Source: an uncultured Bacteroidia bacterium (GTDB lineage: Bacteria > Bacteroidota > Bacteroidia > Bacteroidales > UBA932). Taken from it: 64,000 nucleotides of DNA. The notes under the pieces were generated by a model, which worked only from the letters and a program-made list of their open reading frames with translations, had not been told where the DNA came from and did not search any database. Shown here piece by piece: positions 52,112-62,006 of the stretch; positions within the stretch are counted from its first letter, which is position 1; each line of letters starts with the position of its first letter. The stretch lies in contig CACXMA010000003.1 in assembly GCA_902768665.1 (NCBI GenBank), positions 86,454 to 150,453 of the forward strand. Reading direction: 5' to 3'. The position numbers were made by a program, and so were the translations under genes.

Positions 52112-54739
52112 ATGGACAAGAAACTCCTGCAAAAGATAGGCATCGGCATCGGCGCCGTGCTGTTTTTTCTCGGACTGTCGTATGCCTTCGTACCGGAGGT
52201 GCTGGACGGGAAAATCGTCAACCAGGCGGATATCTCGCACTACGTCGGGATGTCCCGTGAGATGACGGTGTGGAACGACACCCACCCGGACGATCCGACG
52301 CAGTGGACGGGCTCGATGTTCTCGGGCATGCCGACGACCCCGATCACGATCGTGGGGGGCGGGGACGCGACGCAGCCGGTGTATGATTTCCTGCTGTTGG
52401 GAAGGCGCCCCGCGACCTACCTTTTCATTGCCCTGCTGGGCGGATTCCTGCTGATGCTGGCTCTCGGGATCGACTGGCTCCTGGCCGTCGGCGGAGCCGT
52501 GGCCATCGCCTTCTGTTCCTATAATTTCCAGATTATCGAGGCCGGGCACAACACGAAGATGCAGGCCATCGCGTTCATCCCCTGGGTGCTGGCGGCGCTG
52601 ATCTGGACGTATAAGCAGGCACTGAAAGATTCCAAGGCTTCTTGGTGGGCAAAGGTGGTGCTGAGGGCGGCACTGTTCGGCCTGGCGCTGAGCCTGGAAA
52701 TCAAGGCCAACCATGTCCAGATTACCTATTATCTGGCGCTGATGATCCTGCTCTATGCCGTGACGATGACTGTCTGGGTGCTGTGGAAGCGGCGCGACCG
52801 CTGGAAAGAGTTTTTCATCGCCTCGGGGCTCCTCCTTGTTCTCGGCGGACTCGGCATTGCGACCAGTGCCAACAAACTCCTGCCGATCAGCGACTACAAG
52901 CCCGTTTCCACGCGTGGCGGCACCGAGCTGACCCAGTCCGGCGGCGGCAACCTGTCGCAGGGCGGCATGTCGCTCGACGCCATGACCCGTTACTCCTATG
53001 GATGGACGGAGCTGCCGAACCTCTTCATCCCGGACTGGAACGGCGGCGGCAGCGGGGCGCGCATCTCCCTGGAGAATTCCAGGGCCGAGGCGGCCTGGAA
53101 AGATGCCCTGACGGACGATTATGTCGGCCAGGCCATGCAGATGGGCTATTCCTACGGCGAGGCGGAGTCGCTGATCCGCCGGGAATACGGCAAAGAAATC
53201 GCCAAGGCGGCGCATTCCTATACGGAGGGACTGATGTACTGGGGACCGCAGGGCGGTACCAAGGGCCCGATGTATATGGGCTGCATCACGGTTTTCCTCT
53301 TCGTGCTCGGCCTCTGTCTCTACGACGGCAAGGAGCGCTGGTGGCTGCTGGCCGTGACGGTGATGGCTGTGTTCCTGTCCATCGGCTACAAGGTCGACGG
53401 CAGCTATTTCTACGGCGCCCAGCGCTGGGCCTCGGCCTGGTTGCCGATGTACGGTAACTTCCGGGCGGTGTCCATGATTCTGATCCTTCTGCAGGTCGCC
53501 CTGCCGATGCTCGGTTTCCTGGTGCTGGACCGCATCCTGAAGCGGCAGTATGAGCCGAAACGCTTCCTGCGCGGGCTCGGCATCGCATTCGGGGTCGCCG
53601 GCGGATTCGCCCTGCTGAGTCTCGTCATTCCGCGTTCCTTTATGGCCGCGGGCGACGCGAACTATATGGACGATACGCTGATGGCCGCTATGGCTGCGGA
53701 CCGAAAGGCCCTGCTGACGGCGGACGCCCTGCTGTGCTTCGCGCTTGTCGCCGCCGTCGCCGCCATCCTTGCGGGCTTCTACCTGCTGCCGGAAAAGGAC
53801 AGCTGGATCAGCCGCAACCGGCGCCCTGTCGCGGCCGGAGCCATCGGCCTGCTCGTGCTGCTGAACCTGTTCGGCGTCGGGCACCGCTATCTCAACGAAA
53901 GCCATTTCGTGACGCCGCGGGATTTCAACAAGGCCTATGCCGAGCGTCCCGTCGACAGGGAAATCAAGAAAAAGGATCCGAAGCGGACGGCGCGGGTGCT
54001 GGATCTCTCCGGCGATACCTTCAACAGCGCCATCGCCAGCTACCACCACCGCTGCATCGGCGGCTATTCACCGGCGAAACTCCAGCGCTACGACGACCTC
54101 ATCATGACCTACCTCTGGGGAGAAGTGAGCCTGGCCAAGGCCTATGCCGGCACCTACGACTGGAGCACCATCGGCTATAACATGCCGGTCGTGAACCTCC
54201 TGAACGGACGCTATATCATCGCGCCGGACGGGAAACTGGCGGAGAATCCCTATGCCTTCGGGCCCGCCTGGTTCGTGCAGGGGAGCGTCCAGACCGAGTC
54301 GGCGGATGAGGAAATCGACGCGATCGGCAACCCCGAGGCGCTCAGCCTCCACGAATGGGCTGTGCTGGGGCCGGACTTCCGCGGCGCCGCACCGGCGTCC
54401 CTGCCGGGCTCGGAGACGGACAGCGTGGAGCTGCTGTCCTATGCTCCGAACCAGATGCGCTACCGCTACGAAGCCGCTTCCGAGCGCCTCCTTGTCTTCA
54501 GCGAAATCTGGGACAAGGACTGGACGGCGACCGTGGACGGGCAGCCGCTGCCCCTTTTCCGCGCAGACTGGATCCTTCGCGCGGCCGTGGTGCCCGCCGG
54601 GAAGCACGAGATCGTGATGCGCTTCGAGCCGGAGGTCTATGTCCGCGGCCGCGCCATCTCCCGCTGGAGCTCCATCCCGCTGCTGCTGATCGTCCTTCTC
54701 GCCGCAGGCGCCTGTCTATGGCTGGGGCGGAAGAAGTAG
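52112..54739 (+). CDS. YfhO-family polytopic membrane protein
   Basis: 875 residues with about twelve hydrophobic helices, among them IGIGAVLFFLGLSYAFVPEV, FIALLGGFLLMLALGIDWLL and AAVAAILAGFYLLPE. Large exported loops contain TQWTGSMFSGMPTTPITIVG and YAPNQMRYRYEAASERLLVF, typical of the Bacteroidota YfhO family, which is thought to work in surface glycan or glycolipid modification. It begins 6 nt after the glycosyltransferase stop, supporting a joint role. C-terminal RAISRWSSIPLLLIVLLAAG is the last helix. Exact activity unknown. Confidence 0.88.
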   Translation: MDKKLLQKIGIGIGAVLFFLGLSYAFVPEVLDGKIVNQADISHYVGMSREMTVWNDTHPDDPTQWTGSMFSGMPTTPITIVGGGDATQPVYDFLLLGRRPATYLFIALLGGFLLMLALGIDWLLAVGGAVAIAFCSYNFQIIEAGHNTKMQAIAFIPWVLAALIWTYKQALKDSKASWWAKVVLRAALFGLALSLEIKANHVQITYYLALMILLYAVTMTVWVLWKRRDRWKEFFIASGLLLVLGGLGIATSANKLLPISDYKPVSTRGGTELTQSGGGNLSQGGMSLDAMTRYSYGWTELPNLFIPDWNGGGSGARISLENSRAEAAWKDALTDDYVGQAMQMGYSYGEAESLIRREYGKEIAKAAHSYTEGLMYWGPQGGTKGPMYMGCITVFLFVLGLCLYDGKERWWLLAVTVMAVFLSIGYKVDGSYFYGAQRWASAWLPMYGNFRAVSMILILLQVALPMLGFLVLDRILKRQYEPKRFLRGLGIAFGVAGGFALLSLVIPRSFMAAGDANYMDDTLMAAMAADRKALLTADALLCFALVAAVAAILAGFYLLPEKDSWISRNRRPVAAGAIGLLVLLNLFGVGHRYLNESHFVTPRDFNKAYAERPVDREIKKKDPKRTARVLDLSGDTFNSAIASYHHRCIGGYSPAKLQRYDDLIMTYLWGEVSLAKAYAGTYDWSTIGYNMPVVNLLNGRYIIAPDGKLAENPYAFGPAWFVQGSVQTESADEEIDAIGNPEALSLHEWAVLGPDFRGAAPASLPGSETDSVELLSYAPNQMRYRYEAASERLLVFSEIWDKDWTATVDGQPLPLFRADWILRAAVVPAGKHEIVMRFEPEVYVRGRAISRWSSIPLLLIVLLAAGACLWLGRKK

Positions 54740-54751
54740 GGAAGCTTCTCC

Positions 54752-54991
54752 TTATCGCACAATTCCATACTGCTCCCGCAGGCGCGCGGCCTGGCGGGCA
54801 CGGAGGTGGTGGATCATAGCCTCGCCGGAGAAGCCGAGCTCTTCGCCAAGCTCCAGGTCGAGCTCGGAGGGGCTGACGCCGATCCAGCGGCAGACGGTCG
54901 CGAAGGTCAGGGTCGGGTCTACATAAAGATTCTCCTCCGTCATCAGACGGCAGAAGGTTTCATAAGCCGGGGTGTTCATTTTTGTTTTCAT
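54752..54991 (-). CDS. Small protein with HTH-like N-terminus (unknown function)
   Basis: 79 residues (or 75 if it starts at the second Met). [21 protein letters not shown] followed by [18 protein letters not shown] looks like a helix-turn-helix related to AraC-type domains in Bacteroidales, but there is no second HTH. It is convergent with the YfhO gene (12-nt gap) and divergent from the XRE regulator. Promoter box at 55010-55017. Confidence 0.7.
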   Translation of the reverse strand: MKTKMNTPAYETFCRLMTEENLYVDPTLTFATVCRWIGVSPSELDLELGEELGFSGEAMIHHLRARQAARLREQYGIVR

Positions 54992-55009
54992 ACATCATCG
55001 AATTTTTTG

Positions 55010-55017
55010 CAAAGATA
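55010..55017 (-). promoter_or_regulatory. -7 promoter box TATCTTTG for the small HTH-like gene
   Basis: Exact TAnnTTTG match on the minus strand, 18 nt before the ATG at 54991, in an AT-rich divergent region. Confidence 0.6.
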
Positions 55018-55121
55018 GGCGGGTTGTTTCATTTTTGCAAACAAAAGATAACTTTATTTTTACAAATGAAAATAATTTTGAAACACCGCGCCGTAAACTT
55101 GCATTTCCGCTTTACATTTTT

Positions 55122-55129
55122 TATCTTTG
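55122..55129 (+). promoter_or_regulatory. -7 promoter box TATCTTTG for the XRE-rnhB unit
   Basis: Exact TAnnTTTG match. The predicted start near 55136 leaves only a few nt before the ATG at 55142, or 15 nt before the second ATG at 55151. Confidence 0.6.
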
Positions 55130-55141
55130 TGTCACTAACCG

Positions 55142-55516
55142 ATGTCCGCTATGGAGAACACGAATTTTCAGGAAAACGCCGTCAAGCTCCGCAAGGAGCG
55201 CAAACTGACGCAGCAGGAAGTGGCCGACCGCCTCGGCATCTCCCGGATCGCTTACTCGAAGCTCGAGCGGGGCGAGACCCGGCTGGTGAACGAAAGCGCC
55301 GAGAAGCTGGCGGAGCTCTTCGATATGCCGGCCGGCGAGCTGATTTACGGCAGCCGGCTCGGCGAGCGGGACATTCCCTATGGCCGCGAGGCGGATCTCG
55401 CCGCGAAGGACCGGGAGATCGCCCTGCAGAACGACGTGATCCGTTCGCTGCAGGAGACGCTGGAGTATCAGCGGCAGCTGATCCGCATGCTGCAGGAAAA
55501 GCTGGAGGCCCGGTGA
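55142..55516 (+). CDS. XRE-family HTH regulator with C-terminal coiled coil
   Basis: 124 residues; the in-frame ATG at 55151 is an equally good start given the nearby promoter. The HTH is [20 protein letters not shown] followed by [20 protein letters not shown] (Cro/CI type). The tail ([21 protein letters not shown]) is a leucine-rich coiled coil, probably for dimerisation. Its TGA shares one base with the rnhB ATG (TGATG), so the two are translationally coupled. Targets unknown. Confidence 0.9.
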   Translation: MSAMENTNFQENAVKLRKERKLTQQEVADRLGISRIAYSKLERGETRLVNESAEKLAELFDMPAGELIYGSRLGERDIPYGREADLAAKDREIALQNDVIRSLQETLEYQRQLIRMLQEKLEAR

Positions 55517-56136
55517 TGGGAAAGCATCCTCAGCTGAAGCCTTATCTGGAGCCGGACCGGCTGGAGGCCGGCTGCGACGAAGCGGGACGGGGCCCACTGG
55601 CGGGTCCGGTCTATGCCGCCGCGGTCATCCTGCCGCCGGATTTCCACCACCCACTGCTGAACGACAGCAAGCAGCTGACGGAGCGGCAGCGGGACCTGCT
55701 GCGGCCGGTGATCGAGGCGGAAGCCCTCGCCTGGGCCGTGGAGGCCGTTTCGGCGGAGGAAATCGACCGGATCAACATCCTGAAGGCCTCGGTGACGGGT
55801 ATGCAGCGCGCCGTGCTGCGGCTCTCGCCGGCGCCGGATTTCCTGCTCATCGACGGGAACCGCTTCTATCCTTTCGACCGTTACACGCGCGAGCGTTTCC
55901 TGACGGTGGTCCATGGCGACGCGACCTATGCTTCGATCGCCGCAGCCTCGGTCCTGGCGAAAACCTGGCGCGACGAGAAGATGCGCGAGCTCGCGGCACA
56001 GTTTCCGCAGTACGGCTGGGACCGCAACATGGGCTACCCGACGCCCGAGCATATCGAGGCCGTTCGCCGCTACGGCCTGACGCCCTGGCACCGCAGGTCC
56101 TTCCACGTCAAGGAACTGGAACCGACCCTGTTTTGA
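55516..56136 (+). CDS. rnhB: Ribonuclease HII
   Basis: 206 residues. [20 protein letters not shown] contains the catalytic Asp-Glu pair, [12 protein letters not shown] and LIDGN the third acidic residue, and [21 protein letters not shown] the fourth; [16 protein letters not shown] closes the domain. It removes RNA from RNA-DNA hybrids and single ribonucleotides from DNA. It overlaps the XRE regulator by one base. Length and motifs are standard. Confidence 0.96.
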   Translation: MGKHPQLKPYLEPDRLEAGCDEAGRGPLAGPVYAAAVILPPDFHHPLLNDSKQLTERQRDLLRPVIEAEALAWAVEAVSAEEIDRINILKASVTGMQRAVLRLSPAPDFLLIDGNRFYPFDRYTRERFLTVVHGDATYASIAAASVLAKTWRDEKMRELAAQFPQYGWDRNMGYPTPEHIEAVRRYGLTPWHRRSFHVKELEPTLF

Positions 56137-56158
56137 CAACAACAAATATTTATACATA

Positions 56159-58297
56159 ATGAAAAGAATCTTTGCTTCCCTCCTTCTCGCCGCGACGCTG
56201 GCCTTCCCGGCCGCCGCGGACGAGGGCATGTGGCTCCTGCCGCTGCTGGAATCGATGAACATCGACATCATGGCCGCCGAAGGCTGCCGGCTCACGGCCG
56301 AGCAGATCTACAGCGTCAACCATTCCTCCCTCAAGGACGCCATCGTCCAGTTCGACAATGGCTGCACGGCCGAAATGATCTCCAAAAAAGGCCTGCTGAT
56401 CACGAACCACCACTGCGGCTACAGCCGCATCCAGGAGCTCAGCACCCCGGAGCACAACTACCTCCGCGACGGTTTCTGGGCGGTAAAGCGCAGCCAGGAA
56501 CTGCCTTGCCCCGGCCTGACGGTCAAGTTCCTCCACCGGCTCATCGACGTGACCGATGAGGTCCGTGCCGCCGAGGAGCGGGATATCGCCTTCGAGTACA
56601 TCGAGGAAGGCATCCTCGCCAAGTACGGCAAGGATTTCGACTACGAGCAGCAGCAGATCGTCTCCTTCTACAACGACAACGTCTACTACCTGATTTCCTA
56701 TATCGAGTACAGGGACGTCCGTCTGGTCGGCACCCCGCCGGCCGCTGTCGGCAAGTTCGGCGGCGAGACGGACAACTGGATGTGGCCCCGCCACACCGGC
56801 GACTTCTCCATGTTCCGCATCTACGCCGACAAGAAGGGCGCCCCGGCCGATTACAGCGCCAAGAACGTCCCCCTCAGGCCGAAGCAGCACCTCAAGGTCA
56901 GCCTCAAGGGCGTGAAAGAGAATGACTTCGCCATGGTTATGGGCTATCCCGGCAGCACCGAGCGCTTCATGACCGCCGTCCAGCTCGAGGACATGGAAGC
57001 CAAGCAGGACGTGACCATCGCCGCCCGTGTCCTCCGCGAAGGCATCATGTGGGAGGCCATGTGCGCCGACCCGACCGTCCAACTGCAGTACGCCGACAAG
57101 TTCGCCTCCTCCAGCAACTACCGCAAGAACTTCCAGGGCATGAAGCAGTCCTTCAAGAAGCTCGACATCATCAACCGCGCCCGCGCCAAGGAAGCCGCCT
57201 TCATGGACTGGGTCGCCGAGGATCCCGCCCGCGTTGAAAAGTACGGCACCGCCATCGGGCAGATTGCCGAGAACACGAAAGCCGCCGCGCAGGTCTCCCA
57301 CGACTTCACCGTGGCCTACGAATCCCTCTGGAACACCGAGCTGCCGATGACCCTGAGTTTCGGCTTTGCCAACGCCTACATGGAGGCCCTGCAGGAAACC
57401 TCGAGCCGGGAAAAGGCCGCCGAAGCAGGCCTCAAAGCCTATGACAAGGCTTACAAGGACTACAACGAGGCGCTCGACCGCAAGGAGACCGTCGCGCTGC
57501 TGGGATTCTACCGCGACAACCAGAATCCCGAGCTCCTGCCCCAGCTGGATTCCCTCGCGGAGGGCTTCGACACCTTTGCCACGATGGACCTCCAGGCCTA
57601 CACGGACTACCTCTTCGAAAAGAGCATCTTCACTTCCCGCGAGAAGCTGGAAAAGAGCCTGGAGAGCGAGGAATTCCTCGGCACCCTGTTTACGGATCCG
57701 GCCTTCAAGCTCGCCCTGACGGCCTACCAGCAGGCCTTCACCCTCTACTCCCAGATGATGATGTTCGAGGAGGCCGGAAAGGAAGCGAACAAGGCCTACA
57801 CCGCCGGCCAGCTCGAATGGATGGCCGGACAGCCTTCCTACCCGGACGCCAACTTCACGATGCGTCTCAGCTACGGACAGGTCCTGCCCTATTCCCCGAA
57901 AGACGGTCTGGTCTACAACTACTTCACCACTTCCGACGGCATCCTCGAGAAAGAGAATCCGGATGATCCCGAGTTCATCGTCCCGGCAAAGCTCAAGGAA
58001 CTCATCCTCAAGAAGGACTTCGGCCGCTACGCCGACCCGGCCGACGGCAAGCTCCACGTCTGCTTCCTGACGAACAACGACATCACGGGCGGCAATTCCG
58101 GCTCGCCGGTGATGGACGGCGACGGCAACCTCATCGGCCTTGCTTTCGACGGCAACTGGGAGGCCATGAGTTCCGACGTGCTCTTCGAACCGGAGCTCCA
58201 GCGCTGCATCTGCGTGGACATCCGCTATGTCCTCTTCTGCATCGACAAGCTCGGCGGCGCCGGCTCCCTCCTCAAAGAAATGACCCTTGTAAAATAA
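56159..58297 (+). CDS. S46 family dipeptidyl-peptidase, DPP7-type (first of tandem pair)
   Basis: 712 residues with signal peptide MKRIFASLLLAATLAFPAAA. Catalytic His in LLITNHHCGY (about 84-85), Asp in GGETDNWMWPRHTGDFSMFR, and Ser in ITGGNSGSPVMD. The specificity segment reads LAFDGNWEAMSSD: a Gly here is typical of DPP7 (hydrophobic P1), while DPP11 has Arg (acidic P1). It should release dipeptides in the periplasm for peptide-based nutrition. The neighbour 7 nt downstream is a paralogue; the pair is followed by an Mrp ATPase. Confidence 0.93.
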   Translation: MKRIFASLLLAATLAFPAAADEGMWLLPLLESMNIDIMAAEGCRLTAEQIYSVNHSSLKDAIVQFDNGCTAEMISKKGLLITNHHCGYSRIQELSTPEHNYLRDGFWAVKRSQELPCPGLTVKFLHRLIDVTDEVRAAEERDIAFEYIEEGILAKYGKDFDYEQQQIVSFYNDNVYYLISYIEYRDVRLVGTPPAAVGKFGGETDNWMWPRHTGDFSMFRIYADKKGAPADYSAKNVPLRPKQHLKVSLKGVKENDFAMVMGYPGSTERFMTAVQLEDMEAKQDVTIAARVLREGIMWEAMCADPTVQLQYADKFASSSNYRKNFQGMKQSFKKLDIINRARAKEAAFMDWVAEDPARVEKYGTAIGQIAENTKAAAQVSHDFTVAYESLWNTELPMTLSFGFANAYMEALQETSSREKAAEAGLKAYDKAYKDYNEALDRKETVALLGFYRDNQNPELLPQLDSLAEGFDTFATMDLQAYTDYLFEKSIFTSREKLEKSLESEEFLGTLFTDPAFKLALTAYQQAFTLYSQMMMFEEAGKEANKAYTAGQLEWMAGQPSYPDANFTMRLSYGQVLPYSPKDGLVYNYFTTSDGILEKENPDDPEFIVPAKLKELILKKDFGRYADPADGKLHVCFLTNNDITGGNSGSPVMDGDGNLIGLAFDGNWEAMSSDVLFEPELQRCICVDIRYVLFCIDKLGGAGSLLKEMTLVK

Positions 58298-58304
58298 TCC
58301 GATC

Positions 58305-60401
58305 ATGAAAAAGATACTCTCCTCCATCCTCGCCCTGACCCTTTCCCTGTCCGCCTTTGCGGACGAGGGCATGTGGCTCCTTCCCCTGCTGGACCAGCTG
58401 AACGGCCGCTCCCTGATGGAAGCCGGCTGCAAGCTCACCCCCGAGGAAATCTACAGCATCAACCATAGCTCCCTCAAGGACGCCATCATCCACTTCGGCG
58501 GCGGCTGCACGGGCGAGATCGTCTCTTCCCAGGGCCTGATCGCCACGAACCACCACTGCGGTTACAGCTCCATCCAGGGCCTCAGCACGCCGGAGCACAA
58601 CTATCTCATGAACGGCTATTGGGCCAAAAGTTTCGAAGAGGAAATCCCCGCTCCGGGCCTTACCATCACCTTCCTCGTTTCCATGGAGGACGTGACCGAC
58701 AAGCTCGCGGGCCTCTACGGCGACGAGAAGGCTTACCGGAAGGCCGTCCAGGAGCTGACGGCGGCTTCTGACGCGAAGCATCCGAACTGCCGCAGCGTGG
58801 TGACCCCCTTCTACAACGACAACGTTTACTATCTCATTGTCTATAAGACCTACAGGGACATCCGCTTCGTCGGCGCCCCGCCGGCATCCATCGGCAAGTT
58901 CGGCGGTGAGACGGACAACTGGATGTGGCCCCGCCACACCGGCGACTTCTCCATGTTCCGCGTCTATGCCGGCGCCGACAACGAGCCGGCCGACTACTCC
59001 CCGGAGAACAAGCCCTACAAGGCCGAGCGCTTCCTCAAGACCTCCCTCAAGGGCGTCCAGGAAGGCGACTACACGATGATTCTCGGCTATCCGGGCCGCA
59101 CACAGCGGTTCCAGACAGCTGCCGAGCTGGAGAACATGATCGCGACGAACCGCGTCCGCATCGATGCCCGCACCGTCCGCCAGGACCTCATGTGGGAGGC
59201 CATGTGCGCGGATCCGGATGTCCAGCTCAAGTACGCCAACAAGTACGCTTCTTCCGCCAACGGCTGGAAGAAATGGCAGGGCGAGGAGCTGGCCTTTGGG
59301 AAGCTCGACATCATCGGCCGCCAGCAGGCCAAAGAGGCCGCGCTGACCGAGTGGATCAATCAGGATCCGAAGCGCCAGGAGAAATATGGCAAGGCGATCC
59401 GGGGCATTGCCGACGCCATCGCAGCGACCCGCGAGAACAGCCTCGCCGTGACCCTTCTCACCGAGGCGCCGTTCCGCATCGAACTCATTACCCTGGCGTC
59501 CATCTACTCCCGCGCTTACCGCGACGGCCGTGCGGGTTTGAGCGAGGCCGAGGCTGCCGAAAAGACGGCGGATTACTACCGCGATTACGAAGTCTCGCTG
59601 GATAAGAAAGAGGCCGTGGCGCTGCTGAGTTTCTACCGCGAACGCGCCCGCAAGGAAGACGGCCTGAAGAATCTCGGCGGCGGATTCGACTACGAGACGA
59701 TGGACATCGCCGCGTATGTGGACTACCTGTTCGAGAACAGCGCCTTCACCTCTTACGACAAGCTTATCGCCGCCGCCGCGGCCGGCAAGCTGAAGGAAGA
59801 TCCGGCCTTCGCCCTTCGCGATGCCATCTCCGCCCGCGCTATGGAGCTCTACTTCTCCATCGACCAGTTTGACAAGGACATGGAGGCCGATACAAAGGCC
59901 TACGGCGCTGCCCTGCTCGAGTGGCAGAAAGGCCAGGCGATGTATCCGGACGCCAACTCCACGATGCGCCTCACTTACGGCCACGTGCTGCCGTATTCCC
60001 CGAAGGACGCCGTGCATTTCAAGCACTTCACGACCCTCGAGGGCGTCATGGAGAAGGAAGACCCGACAAACCCCGAATTCATCGTTCCGGAAGGCCTCAA
60101 GACCCTTTTCCAGAAGAAGGACTTCGGCCGTTACGCCGATGCCGTCGACGGGAAGATCCACACCTGCTTCCTGACGAACAACGACATCACGGGCGGCAAC
60201 TCCGGCTCGCCGGTGCTGGACGCCGAGGGCAACTGGATCGGCCTCGCCTTTGACGGCAACTGGGAGTCCATGAGCTCCGACGTCATGTTCGAGCCCGACC
60301 TCCAGCGCTGCATCTGCGTGGATGTCCGCTATGTGCTCTTCCTTGTCGAGAAACTCGGCGGTGCCGAGCGCCTGATCGCCGAACTGGAATTTGTAAAATA
60401 A
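58305..60401 (+). CDS. S46 family dipeptidyl-peptidase, DPP7-type (second of tandem pair)
   Basis: 698 residues with signal peptide MKKILSSILALTLSLSAFA. The opening DEGMWLLPLLDQLNG, TNHHCGYSSIQGLSTPEHNY, GGETDNWMWPRHTGDFSMFR and ITGGNSGSPVLD mirror the preceding gene, including the Gly-type specificity segment LAFDGNWESMSSD. Full triad present. The two diverge most in the helical middle (for example LAGLYGDEKAYRKAVQELTA here), so they probably differ in substrate range. Its TAA shares a base with the next ATG (TAATG). Confidence 0.93.
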   Translation: MKKILSSILALTLSLSAFADEGMWLLPLLDQLNGRSLMEAGCKLTPEEIYSINHSSLKDAIIHFGGGCTGEIVSSQGLIATNHHCGYSSIQGLSTPEHNYLMNGYWAKSFEEEIPAPGLTITFLVSMEDVTDKLAGLYGDEKAYRKAVQELTAASDAKHPNCRSVVTPFYNDNVYYLIVYKTYRDIRFVGAPPASIGKFGGETDNWMWPRHTGDFSMFRVYAGADNEPADYSPENKPYKAERFLKTSLKGVQEGDYTMILGYPGRTQRFQTAAELENMIATNRVRIDARTVRQDLMWEAMCADPDVQLKYANKYASSANGWKKWQGEELAFGKLDIIGRQQAKEAALTEWINQDPKRQEKYGKAIRGIADAIAATRENSLAVTLLTEAPFRIELITLASIYSRAYRDGRAGLSEAEAAEKTADYYRDYEVSLDKKEAVALLSFYRERARKEDGLKNLGGGFDYETMDIAAYVDYLFENSAFTSYDKLIAAAAAGKLKEDPAFALRDAISARAMELYFSIDQFDKDMEADTKAYGAALLEWQKGQAMYPDANSTMRLTYGHVLPYSPKDAVHFKHFTTLEGVMEKEDPTNPEFIVPEGLKTLFQKKDFGRYADAVDGKIHTCFLTNNDITGGNSGSPVLDAEGNWIGLAFDGNWESMSSDVMFEPDLQRCICVDVRYVLFLVEKLGGAERLIAELEFVK

Positions 60402-61459
60402 TGGAAAAAGAACAAATCCTGCAAATCCTCTCCTCCGTCGTGCACCCCGCCCAGGAGGACCGGAGCATCGTTGAGCTGGGGCTGGTGGACGAAATCGCCA
60501 TCCGGGAAGGCAAGGTCAGCGTCACGCTGGCTTTCCCGAAACGCCCGGACCCGCTGAAGAACTACCTGGAGGGCGCTGCCAAGGCGGCGCTCTACAGGGA
60601 GCTTCCGGGCGGGACGGAGATCGAGGTCCGGAGCATCGTCCGGGCCGCCGCCCCGAAGAAAAAAGAGCCGGAATTCACGCTGGATTACGTCAACAACGTC
60701 CGCCACATCATCGGTGTCGCCTCCGGAAAGGGCGGTGTCGGCAAGTCCACCGTCGCGGTGAACCTCGCCATCGCCCTGGCCCGTCAGGGCTACCGCGTCG
60801 GCCTCGCCGATGCCGACGTCTACGGCCCTTCCATCCCGATCATGACCGGGACGGAAGGCGCGACCATCGAGATGGAAAAGGTGGACGGAAAAGACCTTTT
60901 CGTCCCCCTGGAGAAATACGGCGTCAAGTGGATGTCCGTTGGTTATTTCGCCCAGCCGGGGCAGGCGCTGATCTGGCGCGGCCCCATGGCCTGCGGCGCC
61001 CTGAAGCAGATGATCCTGCAGGTCAACTGGGGCGTGCTGGACTATCTGCTGATCGATATGCCCCCGGGAACGGGCGACATCCATATTTCCCTGCTGCAGG
61101 AAGTGCCCGTCGAGGGCGCCGTCATCGTGACGACCCCGCAGAGCGTGGCCCTCGCCGACGTGGAAAAGGGAGTCGACATGTTCCGGAACAAGAACATCGA
61201 CCGCCGGATTTTCGGCCTCGTGGAGAACATGGCCTGGTTTACGCCCGGGGAGCATCCCGACGAGAAGTACTTCATCTTCGGGCGGGAAGGCGGCGTGAGG
61301 ATGGCGGAACGCTTCGGGATTCCGCTGCTGGGGCAGATTCCGCTCGTGCAGTCGATCCGCGAAGGCGGCGACGACGGCGAGCCGGCCGCGCTGGGTTCCC
61401 GTCCCGACTCGCTGGCCTTCCTCGACCTTGCCGCAAAGCTCGCCGGCCAGTTGAATTAA
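60401..61459 (+). CDS. Mrp/NBP35-family Fe-S carrier ATPase
   Basis: 352 residues. An N-terminal MIP18/DUF59 domain (ILSSVVHPAQEDRSIVELGL) is followed by the deviant Walker A ASGKGGVGKSTVAVNLAIAL, DADVYGPSIPIM, LIDMPPGTGDIHIS and TTPQSVALADVEKGVDMF. The C-terminal cluster-binding CxxC found in most Mrp proteins is absent; ENMAWFTPGEHPDEKYFIFG occupies its place, a form I recall as usual in Bacteroidota. It helps deliver iron-sulfur clusters. It overlaps the DPP gene by one base. Confidence 0.9.
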   Translation: MEKEQILQILSSVVHPAQEDRSIVELGLVDEIAIREGKVSVTLAFPKRPDPLKNYLEGAAKAALYRELPGGTEIEVRSIVRAAAPKKKEPEFTLDYVNNVRHIIGVASGKGGVGKSTVAVNLAIALARQGYRVGLADADVYGPSIPIMTGTEGATIEMEKVDGKDLFVPLEKYGVKWMSVGYFAQPGQALIWRGPMACGALKQMILQVNWGVLDYLLIDMPPGTGDIHISLLQEVPVEGAVIVTTPQSVALADVEKGVDMFRNKNIDRRIFGLVENMAWFTPGEHPDEKYFIFGREGGVRMAERFGIPLLGQIPLVQSIREGGDDGEPAALGSRPDSLAFLDLAAKLAGQLN

Positions 61460-61486
61460 CGACCAATCATCAATCCCACAACCATT

Positions 61487-61867
61487 ATGAAAAAAATCTT
61501 TTTACTCCTTTCCCTCGCGGTCCTCTTCGCCGCCTGCGGGAACAACAATGGCAGAATGCAGGGTGATCCCAATTCGCCGGTCTCGCAGTACATTTCCCTT
61601 TCGTGTGAATGGATGGAACTGTCCCATCGGCTGGACAATCCCCGCCTCACCAATTCGCAGGAGAGCTCCATCCGGGATCAGATGGAAATCCTGGAAGGTC
61701 GCCTGGAAGGCCTGCAGAGCCGCTCCTGGGACTACAAATTGACCGAAGCGGACCGCGAGGCGCTGCGGAACTTCCTGGATAATGATCTGCCGAAATACGG
61801 CCGTACCGCCTCCAAGAAAGACTACCGCATCGTCGAGAGCGCCATCACCCTCTCAGACCTGGAATAA
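61487..61867 (+). CDS. Small lipoprotein (unknown function)
   Basis: 126 residues with lipobox VLFAAC (Cys17), an Asn/Gly-rich linker and a helical body (QYISLSCEWMELSHRLDNPR, SSIRDQMEILEGRLEGLQSR). No family recognised. It follows the Mrp gene by 27 nt and may belong to the same transcript. The region after it (61868-61935) shows no hairpin terminator. Confidence 0.8.
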   Translation: MKKIFLLLSLAVLFAACGNNNGRMQGDPNSPVSQYISLSCEWMELSHRLDNPRLTNSQESSIRDQMEILEGRLEGLQSRSWDYKLTEADREALRNFLDNDLPKYGRTASKKDYRIVESAITLSDLE

Positions 61868-61935
61868 GCCTTTTTCTCCGGGGGCAAGTACGTAGCAAAT
61901 ATCAAATAAATTGGTTGATATTGGAAAATAATACC

Positions 61936-61965
61936 TAACTTTGCGGGGTTATGCCCTAAAGGGCA
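61936..61965 (+). promoter_or_regulatory. -7 box TAACTTTG and leader hairpin of the EF-G-like gene
   Basis: TAACTTTG (61936-61943) matches TAnnTTTG. At the expected mRNA 5' end is the hairpin TGCCCT-AA-AGGGCA (61952-61965). The leader to the ATG at 62007 is about 57 nt. Confidence 0.6.
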
Positions 61966-62006
61966 GGACCTGAACCCTGGCAATATAATTAACAACCAAA
62001 TATCCA

